Of a DNA stretch of 64,000 nt, positions 46,145-57,000 are shown in pieces. The stretch spans positions 402,717,612 through 402,781,611 of the forward strand of contig NC_085141.1 in assembly GCF_024139115.2 (NCBI RefSeq), in the 5' to 3' direction. The first letter of the stretch is position 1, and every line of letters begins with the position of its first letter. Under the pieces are notes generated by a model. The model saw only the letters and a program-made list of their open reading frames with translations. It was not told where the DNA came from and did no database searches. Origin of the DNA: Armigeres subalbatus (Eukaryota; Arthropoda; Insecta; Diptera; Culicidae). The position numbers and the translations under genes were made by a program.

Positions 46145-47833
46145 TCGAAATGTCGAAGGTCAAAAGGTCGAAGGACAAAAGGTCGAAGGGTCAGAATATC
46201 GGAAGGACAAACGGTCGAATATGTGTCATAACGTCGAAGGTCAAAAGGTCGAAGGAACAAAAAGACAAGAAATGAGATGGGAGTTGTGAGTGAGATGCAA
46301 GATTGAAGTAGTGAGCATAGATAAATAAGAAGTGAGAAGGAAAAAGTGAGAAGTGGAAAGGAAGAAATAAGAAGTACAAAGTGACAAGTGAAAAGTATGA
46401 TGTGAAAAGTGAGGAACGGAGAAGTAAGAAAAAGAAAGGAAAAATGAAGAAAGGAGGAAACATATATAGTAGGAAAAGAAAGGAAGAAAGAAAAAAACAG
46501 AAGAGGTAAAAAGAACAAAGAACGGAAGAAGAAGGAAGATGAAAGAAGAAAAAAGAAGGAAGAAGGAATAAAAAAGTAAAAATGGAGGAAGAAAGAAAAA
46601 AGAGAGAAGACACAATGAAGCAAAACAAAAGAAAAAAGGAGAAATAAGTAACAGTAGAAGAGAAGAAAGATGGAAGAAATAAGGAAAAAAGAAGAGAGAA
46701 ATAAGGAAGAATGAAGGAAGAAAGATGAAAGAAACAAGGAATAAAGAGAGAAATAAGGAAGGAAGAAGACAGAAAGAAGGATGAAAGTATAAAAAAAGAA
46801 GAAAGAAAGAAGAAAGAAGGATGAAAGAAAAAAAGAAGGAAGGAAGAAAAAAGAAAATAGGAAGAAAAACATGAAACAAGAAGGATGAAGAATAAAAGAA
46901 GGGAAAAGAAAGGAAGAAAGTGAGAAGAAAGAGAGAAGAAAGAAGGAAGAAAGGAGAAAAAAGAAGAAAAGAAAGTAGGAAGAAAGAAGGCAAAGAGAAA
47001 GAAAAAAAAGAAACAAAGAGAGTTCCACTCTCTTTCACAGGAATAAAGACGGAAAAAAAAGGAAGAAAGAAGAACGAAGAAGAAAAGAAGAAAGAAAGAG
47101 GAAAGAAAGAAGAAAAAAAGAAGGATGGAAGGAAGAAAAAAGAAACAAGGAAAAAAGTAGGAAAACAGAAAGAAGAAAGGAAGAAAAAAGGAAGAAAGAA
47201 GGATGAAAGAAGGATGAAAGAAGGAAGAAAAAAAGAAAGAGAGAAGCAAAAAAGAAAGAGTAAAGAAGGAAAAAAGGAAGAAAGTAAAAAGAAAGAAGGA
47301 AGAAAAACAGGAAACAAAAAGGAAGAAAAAAAGGGGGAGGAGAGAAAGAAGAAAGAGAGAAGAAATAAGGAAGAAAGAAGGAAGAACGAAGAAAGCAAGT
47401 AGGAAGAAAGTAGGGAGAAGGAAGAAATAAGGAAGAAAAAAGGTAGAAAGAAGGAAGCAAGATGAAGGAAGGAAGGAAGAAAAAAGGAAAAAAAGAAAAA
47501 CGAAAGAAGTTAGAAATAAAGAAGATGAAATATGGAAGGAAGAAGAAAGAAAGAAGTAAGGAAGAAGAAAGGAGGAAAAAGAATTGAAGGAAGGAAACAT
47601 ATGAAGTAAGTAGGAAAAAGGAAGAAGAAAATAAAAGGAAAAGAGAAGAAGAAATAATAAAGAAGGAATGAAAAAAAAGACCTTTCGTCCTTACGACCTT
47701 TTGTCCTTCGACCTTTTGACGCAGTTTTTTTTGTTTCGACCTTTTGTCCCTTCGACCTTTTGTCCTTAAGACCTTTTGACCTTCGACCTTTTGACCTTCG
47801 ACCTTTTGACCTTCGACCTTTTGTCCTGCAACC
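46145..47833. repeat. 1.4-kb polypurine tract between inverted minisatellites
   Basis: Plus strand: 46145-46262 holds GTCGAAGGTCAAAAG units; 46263-47680 is almost pure A/G (GAAAGAAGGAAGAAA variants); 47681-47833 holds CTTTTGACCTTCGAC units, the inverted complement of the left block. The overlapping frames of up to 469 codons on the minus strand (FFLPSSFF) and 160 on the plus strand (KKEERKK) are low-complexity artefacts. Confidence 0.9.
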
Positions 47834-48055
47834 ACTTTCGCCTACCCTAATATTATTGTCTACTGCAATACAAGCATGTTGTACACTACAACCACTTCTG
47901 TATTGTGATGCGCTAGTGAGCCAATCCTCTGCTGTGCTGAATGCTAAACCTATCTCTGTTCTGCTTTTCCGATAGAGCTTTAGTCGGCAACAAGCTCCAA
48001 ATGCGTGCTTCAGTCCCAACACTTCGTCGTACAATATGTTTTACAGTGCTGAGTT
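47834..48055. other. Short unclassified spacer
   Basis: No repeat or domain recognised between the polypurine element and the hAT-like element. Confidence 0.5.
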
Positions 48056-49429
48056 ATGGAGCGTAAGCATATGCGGTATTTCGAAAAATTTCGTTTAAGG
48101 GCATTCGAAAAGAAATTCCGCGGAATTTCGCGGAATATTAGTATGGCGAAATCTGATTTTATGATTTCGTTTCGTATCGATTAATTTCAAAAATTTAGAC
48201 GGAAAAATCATGCTTTTAACGAAATTAAACGGAATTTCGCGGAATTTCGAAATAAATTTTTAATATTTAAAATTTTCACATCGTAAAAAAATTTGGCTGC
48301 GCCGCTGAATAAAGACATTCAAACTCTATTTTAAATTCCATAAGGTACATCGGGGCAATTTGAAACGGTTTTTTCAAAGTTGAACTTTGTAGTGCTATAA
48401 AAAATCATTCTTTGATAAATTTTGAGATCGTTTGCGGCATTTGCTAGTTCGGGGCAAAGATTATACATACAAAATTAGCAACCTTACCAAACTTTCTTAT
48501 AAATAGTTAGTATACTTAAATAAATTATTCTTACTTAAATTATTCCCCACGTATCGGGGCAAGTTGAAACATTGCGCTATATACAGACATTAGCCAATTT
48601 TGCCGTATCAAAAACAAAATATAGTACTCAGTGAAACTCAAGATGCACAAGGTTGGTATGGTGACTGTACTGCCAGGACACTCTTAAGAGTCCCATGTAA
48701 ATGTTGATGTAAACTTCTGATGATTTTGAATATCTTTCAGACGTTAGCTCAAAATTGTCTCCTGTTAAGGAAAAGTGATAAAATAGTAGACTTTGTTCTA
48801 GAATTTTGAAAATCAAATCCTTCTTGTATTGTCCATCTTGATATTTACTCGGATTACTTTTCAAGATGATTAATTATTTGGTTCGCTTGAATTGTGCGCT
48901 TGAGAAATTCGTTTGTGGCTTCTTCGTAAATTCACATTAATTAACCAGCATATCTCTCACAAACCCCTCGATTGAAGAAATAGGGGACTAGGGAAGTGAA
49001 AGGTGGAGTTTACAAAATGGTGACATGCTCTGTTTTATTTTTTTTGAAAGCCAGTACTTACTATGAGGAAGATTAAGAATCTCAAAACAAGACCATGCAG
49101 TTTGAACATGACCCCTTTTAATTCTTGAGTGGAAATTGCAGGTGGGTTGCATTCATGACGGGATGGGCGAAAATTTATTAAATTTATTTTCAGAAGCTTG
49201 GACCTTTTTATAAATTTATATTATCCGAATGTATTTACGGACCAATGTGAATTCTGAAAAAAAAAATCATTTTAAATGGCGAGGGTGACGTTTTGAACCG
49301 TTGTTTCAACTTGACCAATGGGTTGAAAATGCGGAGCAATTTCAAACGACAAAAATACGAAAATTTACCGGGTCTTTCATCGATTTTTTATAATCATTAT
49401 GCTTATTCGACACTAGCAGACCCGACCCA

Positions 49430-49700
49430 CACGGCATGATAGAGGTGAGCACACAAGTCAGACTCATAGGAGCGTTAGCGTGAGTGCAAGCATGGAGTGC
49501 ATGAGCGTGAATCAAGTGTTTGGGTGAGCATACAAGTCAGACTCACACGGTACGAGAGAGGTGAGCATACAATTCAGACCCACATGGCATGAGAAGGGTG
49601 GGCACACAAGTCAGACCCACACGGCATGACAGAGGTGCAACAGAGTATGTAGGGTGTGTTTGAGGGTGCGATAGAGTGAGCACCCAAGTCAGACTCGCGC
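49430..49700. repeat. Diverged tandem units inside the Helitron
   Basis: Four to five degenerate units of GTGAGCACACAAGTCAGACY with CACGGCATGAGAGAG, spacing about 55-90 bp. Helitrons often pick up such internal arrays. Confidence 0.7.
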
Positions 49701-49755
49701 TCAGTAGTTTCGAAATCTATAAGGTTCAAACAGACAGAAATTCATTTTTATGTAT

Positions 49756-49920
49756 GGGGCCGTACACTAATTACGTAAGCATTTTTTCTGGGGTTTTCAA
49801 CACCCCCTCCCCCCATGTAAGATTTTTTCCATGCAAATATGTTTTTATTTATATGGAACGTAAGGAAATGGTGGACCCCCCCTCCCTCCATAAGTGCTTA
49901 CGTAATTAGTGTACGACCCC
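49756..49920. mobile_element. MITE of the GGGGCC family (165 bp)
   Basis: Ends GGGGCCGTACACTAATTACG and the complement of GGGGTCGTACACTAATTACG; TATGTA occurs on both sides. C-rich runs near each end as in 9116-9473. Its removal restores the Helitron 5' terminus. Confidence 0.83.
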
Positions 49921-50329
49921 TATGTAGATTGGATGATTACCTACCGTGAAAATTTTATGGAAAAAAAAACTCTTACAAACACCATTTTTAGGCTTATTTC
50001 ATTATCACGCCAAAAACAACTACCATGATATGTGAAGCAACTTTCTCCAATGGAAATTAGCAGGAAATCGTTGATTCCAGCGTTAACTTTTGGTTTTTGT
50101 TCAGGGGGTCCATTACTAGCACTCTCCCCCCTAGTAGCACAGTTCTGGCAGATCTGGTTGCAGCAACTCTTATATGACCCAATTTGGTCGCATATGAATC
50201 ACAGAAACTCCTCTATAACAAGCAGGCTTGTAAAATGTCATCTGCATGTTATTTGACTAATTTGTTTATAACTTTCTTCAGAAGCCAAATTTATTCCATA
50301 ATTTTAGATGTACTCATAACGCTTGAGTA

Positions 50330-50560
50330 GGGCTATATTTTTGTCCAAGGGTACATTACTCTAAATATTACATATGAGGCTGGATAGTGAAAGCTCTCCA
50401 AAATGTCACGTGTCATTTGACATAATGTCATTTGAATGACATTTTGCCTCCCACGCCTCAGATTACATATTTACAGCAATGTCTTGTTAGACAAAGTTGT
50501 AGGCACATTTAAGCGCTATAAGTTCGTCATACCTCAGGAATGATGGCTACCTTTAGAAAA
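50330..50560. mobile_element. Decayed relative of the 399-bp foldback
   Basis: AAGGGTACATTACTCTAAATATTA on one arm and TTAGACAAAGTTGTAGGC with GCGCTATAAGTTCGTCATAC on the other match the arms of 25355-25753 in order; ends are eroded. Confidence 0.55.
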
Positions 50561-51031
50561 AAGTTCTGGGAAAATTATACAACCGAATGCAAATGACATT
50601 TCACAACACTGATAACAAGTGTGTTGCTCGGGCCTAATATTTAGCAATAAACGTAAATGTCTGCATTCTAGTTTGATGGCATAAAATTAGTTAACATTTA
50701 ATAGCTAAAGGCTTATACATTGTTCTCAAGATCTGAAAAGATTTATAATTGTTGATTTTAAGCATTAAATTCATTTTTTTTCCAATCTAGCAGTTATATT
50801 TTTTCAAGTGAAATCTTTTGAGCTTGTAACTTTCGCTTCTCTTACATAAATAATGGATATTTCTATCGAGTTTAGATAGTTTCTATCGAGGAAGATAAAC
50901 ATCGATTTTTGAAACATATTGTATGGAAGGTTCTGTACCAAATCTTTTTGGTTACACTGTCGACCACCTCATCAGAGCTACCGACTGAATAGTAACAAGG
51001 CAGACACGATTGAATTATCACATCATGTCCT

Positions 51032-51170
51032 AGCTTTCAGCAAACACGTATGCCTATTTTTTATTGCTAAAACACAGCAAATAGTTTATTGGAAATCAGC
51101 AAATAACCGTATTTTGTACGGAAGTCTGTTCTTTATTATGCTGAGCTGCAGAAATAAAAACTGATTGTGT
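51032..51170 (-). mobile_element. Partial, diverged CACACT TA-MITE
   Basis: GCTGCAGAAATAAAAACTGA at 51145-51164 is the complement of the family's left end, and TTTCAGCAAACACG and ATCAGCAAATAACC match its interior. Confidence 0.55.
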
Positions 51171-51459
51171 ATTTTTAATATTGCGAAAATTGTTTAGATA
51201 CTCAAAATTACCTTCATCATATAACTTCAGTAGACCCTCAAGACCCTCAACTTCAGTAGGTTCAAGTTCCCTATATTCTCTTAATTATTCAGATCTGTTA
51301 TAGTTTTTACATTCTATTTCCAATGGTTTGAATTTTCAGGCTTTACAGATTCATCATGGAATGGAGAACGTTTTCCGGGGCGCCTGGCAATGTGCCGCAA
51401 TGTACGCTGAACCCGGAACTGTCCCGCATAATCCGGGACGTTTGTAACCTAATGCCTAC

Positions 51460-51620
51460 ATGCAGATAGCGTAATGGTGTTGCTAGAGTAAGAGCATCTC
51501 ACAGCTATTATTGTTAAGGTCCGACTCCCATCAGCGCATCATAGAATTTTTCTAATCGTTCTCACAAAAAGTGAGTGAGAGGTGAAGTGATTAAACGAAA
51601 AAGGTTTTCGTCTAGCAGTC
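51460..51620 (+). mobile_element. tRNA-like SINE head
   Basis: TAGCGTAATGG (A-box-like, 51467) and GGTCCGACTCC (B-box-like, 51518) have tRNA-like spacing; the acceptor stem is not well paired and no anticodon can be assigned, so a SINE head or tRNA pseudogene is more likely than a tRNA gene. Downstream there is a short unclassified body. Confidence 0.5.
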
Positions 51621-51740
51621 ACGATTTTCGAGGCCGAGAAAAAATGATGGATGAAAAATGCCCCTCACCATAACCAAAAAAAAATGCTCGCTTAATATTT
51701 CCTTCAGACCTCAGTAAAAATTTAGAAAAAGTCGAGTTCA

Positions 51741-51981
51741 CACACTTAGTTTTTATTTCTGCAGCTCGGTAAAAATCCGCATAGCCGTGCGCCAGCAAAA
51801 TAAATAACTGATATTCCGGCAAAAATGATGTTTGTTAGCTCATTTTCGGCAAATTATTTGCTGATTTCCAGCAATTTTGACAGAAGTCTCGGCAAAAAAC
51901 ATGTTTGCTGGGGCACGGCTGTGCGAATCTCGGTAAAAGTTGACCATTTTGCTGACATCCCGGTAAAAAAAATTAAGTGTG
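51741..51981. mobile_element. 241-bp TA-MITE, CACACT type (copy 2)
   Basis: Aligns end to end with 35265-35505 (about 90 percent by eye). Right side is followed by TA; the left neighbour reads CA, a likely point change of the duplication. Confidence 0.85.
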
Positions 51982-52650
51982 TACTACTGCAACCAACAGC
52001 TGTTTGGAAAGTCTCACAGATTCAATAAATCTTCATGAATTTGGTTGGAAATTTGCCTGGAGACTTTATTCAAGATGTCGATTGAAATGGAAGGGTGGCA
52101 CTTTGAATCTGTAATACTTTTCAAAATGATGAACAGATCCAATAAATATGAAATCTGTTGATTGCAGTTAAAAAATCAGCTTTAATTTATGTTTACTGTT
52201 GGAAATATTAAGCGATGAATATTTTACGTTGTTTATGGTAGAGAAGCATACTTTTGAAAATGGTTAACATGTACAAAAGTGATCTGTTACTTATGTCCTT
52301 TTGTAAAATTAAGCTAGATTCTACCTATGGAATTTGGGTAACAATATTTTTCTTTAACAATATTAAACAAAATTAATTTGCTTTTATTCGTATTCTTTCT
52401 ATTAGTTTTTTGCATTATGTGTATAATGCAAAAAAAACTGTTTAATAAAAATTCCGCGGAATTTTTTTAAATTTCGTTTCGTTTCGAAAAATTTCGAATC
52501 AAATGGACCTCAAATTCGTTTCGTTTCGAAGTATCGGAAGTAAATCTGAATTTCGTTTCGTTTCGTTCCGAACCAACAATAGCATTTCAAATTTCGTTTC
52601 GTTTCGTTTCGTCAGGAAAAAATATGTTATCGCATACCCTTAATGGAGCG

Positions 52651-55181
52651 ATTCATTTGGAACAACCGCTGTTATACCGATCGATGTTTTAACCTTGTCT
52701 GTATCGACAGTAGGATTCTATGTTGAAAGTCGTTTTCCACAATCTTGCACAGTTAGTCGATGGAGCGAAATCGCAATAGTAACTCAAGTGGCAAACGTTT
52801 GACGCATTTTTTAGGACCGCAATCGATGCACAGTAGCAGTGACAATTCTTAATGCGCTTTACTGGAGTACTAGAGTACTAGAACGCTAGTAGCGCTATAG
52901 TCATTCAAATTATTTTGCCAAATTATGCATCATCAAGCTTCAATTGGCCCTAATTTATGCATAATGTTTTAGTACATGTTTTGTTTCATCACCAATATCG
53001 GTTTGACACTTGTAGTACCGTGGTCGTGGGTGACAATGGGTCAAATGGGGATGAGAATGGGTCACTGTTTCAACTACTTAGAATGCTTGTACAATAGATT
53101 GAATGTATCTGAAGGCAAGAAGACTAAAATATAAGAGACCTTTTTGAACGATTTTGCTCTACGTTATAGAAGAAAACGGAGACAGCAGACCATCAACGAG
53201 AAGAAACGCCGCCTGGAAGGAGCGGAGTGCGAGAAAATGGAACAGCTGTGCCTTTCTCAAGAAATACGCAAGAAACAAGTTCTTTCAAAACTTCAACGCG
53301 TCCCGCAAAGGATTTATGACGTGATCCAAGATATGTGCAGATAATGATAGCAGGATTAGCTGACTAACGTGAGGTGATCGAAAGGTCGCCACAGTACTAC
53401 AAGAATACTTGGATGGCTCTGAGAAACAGGCAGTGGTGGTCAAGACAGAGGAGAAGATGGCCACAGAAGAATAATGAAATAGCTGATAATGTTGATATCG
53501 GAGAGCTGAACTCATCAAAATGGGTGCAGTTGTTGCGTTGCGTTGCGTTGCGTTGTAACGGAGTATTTCGTAGATTGCATACTGATAGCTGTCATGTATA
53601 TTCTTTATCTTTCTTACCCCAACTGCTTATGGATTACTATTTGGGAATTAATAGCAATCCAATTGGGAGGCATAAAATGACAAAGCATGAAAGCTAGCAT
53701 TGCAGGCCATGCCCTTCTTCTCCGTTACTAGGGAAGGGAAGGAAATGATGATATGACATCTACTTAAAGAGAGGCCAGCGACTCACCGACGCCCTCATAG
53801 ATGTCAAGGAGTTGGATGGTTGGAAGGGAATATAGTTTAGGAGTATCATCATAAGCAAATGAAATGATAAGATTGAATACACGTTGGGAATGGCCATGCT
53901 TAGAAATTTATGTCACACCATTGATGATTTTGCTGGGATGGGGCGAAACTATTAACCTTGCCCTGGATAATCAGCCTAGGTTTACGCACCATTGCTCCCT
54001 CTCAGAAACGAGAAAGAAAGTTAAATATTTAAATCCCTTTGTTTCTAATTGAAATTGTTATGTTTTTGTAATGAGCGAGATTCAAACATGTAACTAGACA
54101 CGTAGTGCATCATGAACGTCACATCACCGCGAACATGCGTACTAATGTACAAACTGAGTGAAAGAAAGTAATATTCAAGGCTGACATTTACCGGATTGAG
54201 CGCATAATAGATTGGGCTTAGCGAGATAATTGTACAATTTTATTTTAAACAACATGTAAAGACTACAACTTTCTGAAAACAAAAATGCCCTAAATGTAAC
54301 ACACAATCTTTTATCGTATATGTAGTCTATTGCAAAAAATAAACCAAGACACTTGTTCCCGCAATTCCGTATTAAAATTTTGAAAAGCCATTCAGAGCTT
54401 ATGGAGTTTCAGCGCTAACGATGTTATATATTGCACAAAAACGCGGAGGACCGGTGCTGACAATACAGTTCAATAGAACATGCTTTCAAGCATGATCAGA
54501 TCTTCTCCGTTGATTCAGCGTTCCTTGGTCGCCATAACAAAGCACTTATATTATTACCGACATCGATGCAACACTTGACTTATTTATACCCCACCACAAA
54601 TATGTGCCTATCCATACATCCCATTAAAAAAGTGTAAAAAAAATAGGGTTATGAATAAATAAATAAAAGTAAAATGATACTTAAGTGATCCGCATCTCCG
54701 GTTTTGATTTGCTGCATTATTTGTGTTGTTCGAACTAGTTGAAGCAGCATTCTCGTTCCCAAACGAAAAAATGAGCAGTGATTTGAACTGTTTCCTGATC
54801 CGTTCCCGTTGCTGTTAGCGCCGTTACCGAGTCCCCGGTTGGAGGTGACGAAGATTCCACCTGCTTGGAAGTCTGGAAGCAAGTCGAACTACTGCCGTCC
54901 ATGACTGTTTCAAGTGGCTTCGTGAGGGGAGCCGACGTCCTCAGTCCAAACATTTATTTAACTTCACATGATCAGGTAAGAAAAAGAGGAAATGACGCAG
55001 CCACTGAAAATCTCCTTGATGATGGTGGAAAAAGCGAATTGCAACGGGTATTTGAAGGGTAAACTTGAAAAATCGAATCCAATATTTGTCCGAAAAATGA
55101 CACAACGGAATTTTTCACGTCCTTTTTGTAACGCAACCTACTTCGATCTCCTCATCAAAATGGGTGCACTTGTCTGCACAA
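52651..55181. other. Unclassified DNA with a short basic frame
   Basis: 53144-53344 (plus) encodes 66 residues rich in Lys, Arg and Glu (RRKRRQQTINEKKRRLEG), possibly from a LINE but without a diagnostic motif. GTTGC repeats five times at 53529-53556. 53727-53830 has GGGAAGGGAAGGAAATGATGA, which resembles part of 45440-45470. Frames at 54649-54953 (minus) overlap each other and are unrecognised. Confidence 0.45.
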
Positions 55182-55419
55182 ACTGATAACCAGAATCTTT
55201 TTTTCTCAACTCATTTATTTAAAAGGCTCAGTCGTGTATAACACTTTGCGGAGCCACGAACGTTCAAATTATACAATTTAACATAATTATGAATTATCAA
55301 TTAAAAAATCAGTATCATCTAAAAAAGTTTTCATAGCAAATGCTATTCTGATCTTATCTTCTGCGATTATTTCTCGTCGTTTGTTTTCATCCTCGATTCA
55401 GTCGTACGATGCGATTCTA

Positions 55420-56605
55420 CAGCGTGCCTGTCGATTCTGTAGACATCGGATGTCGAACTCTATCATTTTTCTTCACTTTCTTCACCCTCGATTTATCCTT
55501 CTTCTCTTCACTGCTACTGGAGTCAGTTTCATCTGCTTGTTCTATAATGGTTTGTTCTATAAAAGTGGTGCTCAGCACTTTGAGCGTTTTATTCCTTAAT
55601 TTACTTCTCACACAATAAAAATGAGCTTTAACCATACAAATTAGTACTTGGTCGAAAGCTTTCAAATATATCTATCTGCTGAGGGTAATAAAACGGATAT
55701 TGATGTTAAATTCACTCCGTACGAAACGATCAAAGCAAAACAAAGGTGCGGCCCGCGGGCCGCTGGTTAATTTTACTTTGATCAAGTCGTACGGAGTGAT
55801 TTTCACACCATTATTTGTTTTATTACCCTCAGCTGATAGATATATTTGAAAGCTTTCGTCCAAGTACTAATTTGTAAGTTGAAAGCTTATTTTTATTGTG
55901 TGACAAGCAAATTAAGACAAAAATCGCACAAAATGCTGAGCACCACTGTTCTATATAGTCTGCATTAGAATTATCGGCGATCGCTATTGTTCACTTCACT
56001 GGCTTTACTGGCTTTACAGCGTTGCCGCGTGCTACTACTATCGGACAGACTTTCTTCAGATGCGTGTCCGACTTGCATCCAATGCACTTTAGCTTTAGTC
56101 CATCATAATAGACTCGTCCTTTCTTATTACGGAAATAAAGTATCTTCGGAATTATCCTTTCTGCTTCCATGTGGAGCCCACGGATTCCTGTATACATATC
56201 GAGTTGATACTCAGCCGGAAACCGTTCACGAACTGTGCGCTTCACTTTCCCGAATTTTTCCATCACGGATGACAAATCGCTGTCTGATATTTCCGGCGGC
56301 AGATCGAAAATCCTTATATACGTAGTGTTGGCACCTGAAACCGACATGTGAACCATGACCTTTTCTCCATTTGTATAGAAGAACGGTAATGAGCTATCGT
56401 TGTTTACTAGAGTAAACTTCATTGCGTCTTGTGTTCTAAAGCGAATAAACACAGATTACTCATCGGAAATCTTATACGCTGTCTCCATCATGCGCTGATC
56501 ACCCAATGATTTCACGAATCGTACCATGTCAGCCAGAGTTGGCTGTATGGCATTGTTCGGAAACAGAAAAGTCAATGTATTTTTGACTGCTACGTCGTAC
56601 GACAT
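55420..56605 (-). pseudogene. LINE ORF1 (gag-like RNA-binding protein) with zinc knuckle
   Basis: ATG at 56605 gives MSYDVAVKNTLTFLFPNNA, then PTLADMVRFVKSLGDQRM; one in-frame TAA (DE*SVFIRF) near 56455; then YIRIFDLPPEISDSDLSSVM, RRTVRERFPAEYQLDM-like text, YFRNKKGRVYYDGLK and a single zinc knuckle CIGCKSDTHLKKVC (CX2CX4HX4C) near 56080. KPVKPVK follows, then a stop; after the MITE the acidic/basic tail ADETDSSSSEEKKDKSRVKK ends near 55420. It resembles ORF1 proteins of mosquito Jockey-type LINEs, which coat the element RNA. Broken by one stop and the MITE. Confidence 0.8.
55563..55948. mobile_element. 386-bp hAT foldback MITE inside ORF1
   Basis: Right end is the complement of CAGTGGTGCTCAGCA and left end reads AAGTGGTGCTCAGCA; TTCTATAA (55555-55562) and TTCTATAT (55949-55956) are an 8-bp duplication with one change. 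Long arms contain GAGGGTAATAAAACGG-like and TCAAATATATCTATC blocks; the centre has GCGGCCCGCGGGCCGC. Confidence 0.85.
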
Positions 56606-56799
56606 TGCCACCACTAGGTTTTTTTATAATCTTTCGTTTATTTGGAAGGCTCACATTGCCACCACTAGGTATGTACCTAATTAACGTACGAACGGAATAG
56701 CATCGATATGGAACCTGCGAGTTAAAAAACACGTCTATACACAGTGAGCTGTGATCGTTCACTGATAACCAGAATCTAAGAAACTGAACGTAGCTACAG

Positions 56800-57000
56800 G
56801 ATTGGCAGGAAAGGGTCGTATCTACAAGACATGCGACAAGTTGAAGTGCGGGAATTTTCAAGCGATCACCATCCTTAATGTCGCCTACAAAGTGATAGGC
56901 CCCAGAAGAACTGCGACCTAAAAAGATTCACAACCGTACCAAATGTATCATCTACAAAACGCTCATAAGACAACAATCCTACAATAAATCTAAAAGCTGG
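56800..57000 (+). pseudogene. Short RTE-like RT relic
   Basis: CDKLKCGNFQAITILNVAYK resembles the C-GNYRGITLLN block of RTE-group RT, and further on TKCIIYKTLIRQ resembles the KLTLYKTLIR block; the intervening domain is missing. Frames are broken. The ORF1-only LINE inserted at its left edge. Confidence 0.6.

Larger units (their letters stand above)
49413..49928 (-). mobile_element. Helitron with a nested MITE
   Basis: On the minus strand: A then TCTACATACATAAAAATG at the 5' end (MITE removed) and GGGTCGGGTCTGCTAG then T at the 3' end. Between them lie CTGTCTGTTTGAACCTTATAG and a variable region built from units with CACACAAGTCAGACCCACACGG on the plus strand. Matches 44907-45154 at both termini. 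Confidence 0.83.
48064..52642 (+). mobile_element. Large hAT-like non-autonomous element, copy 2 (4.6 kb)
   Basis: A perfect 8-bp duplication, ATGGAGCG, lies at 48056-48063 and 52643-52650. Inverted ends TAAGCATATGCGGTA and TAAGGGTATGCGATA. Left subterminal block TTCCGCGGAATTTCGCGGAA; right subterminal block with repeated TTTCGTTTCG (52460-52610). The interior has no transposase and holds a Helitron, MITEs, a tRNA-like SINE head and CGGGGCAAnTTGAAAC words (48350-48565). It is either a very large non-autonomous hAT relative or a small one swollen by later insertions. Confidence 0.8.
55199..56760 (-). mobile_element. LINE copy with ORF1 only, poly(A) tail, 17-bp TSD
   Basis: Perfect duplication ACTGATAACCAGAATCT at 55182-55198 and 56761-56777. 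The minus strand begins with about 155 nt of 5' UTR, then ORF1, then 3' UTR with AATAAATGAGTTGAG and a run of A at the end. No endonuclease or RT sequence is present, although both termini look intact. A 386-bp MITE interrupts the end of ORF1. The net LINE length is about 1.2 kb. Confidence 0.85.

Noticed and set aside
46129..47835. Overlapping frames up to 469 codons (Phe/Leu/Ser-rich) and a 160-codon Lys/Glu frame
   Set aside because: They are translations of the polypurine tract in several frames at once; no codon structure and no domain.
48350..49345. GGGGCAA-TTGAAAC words as ends of a separate MITE
   Set aside because: Several copies are in the same orientation and no matching inverted terminus or duplication could be defined.
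51460..51535. Functional tRNA gene
   Set aside because: A- and B-box-like words are present but acceptor and anticodon stems do not pair convincingly.
54865..55062. Coding exon ending at a GTAAGAAAAAG donor-like site near 54976
   Set aside because: Donor-like match only; the frame runs on through it and no acceptor or domain was found.
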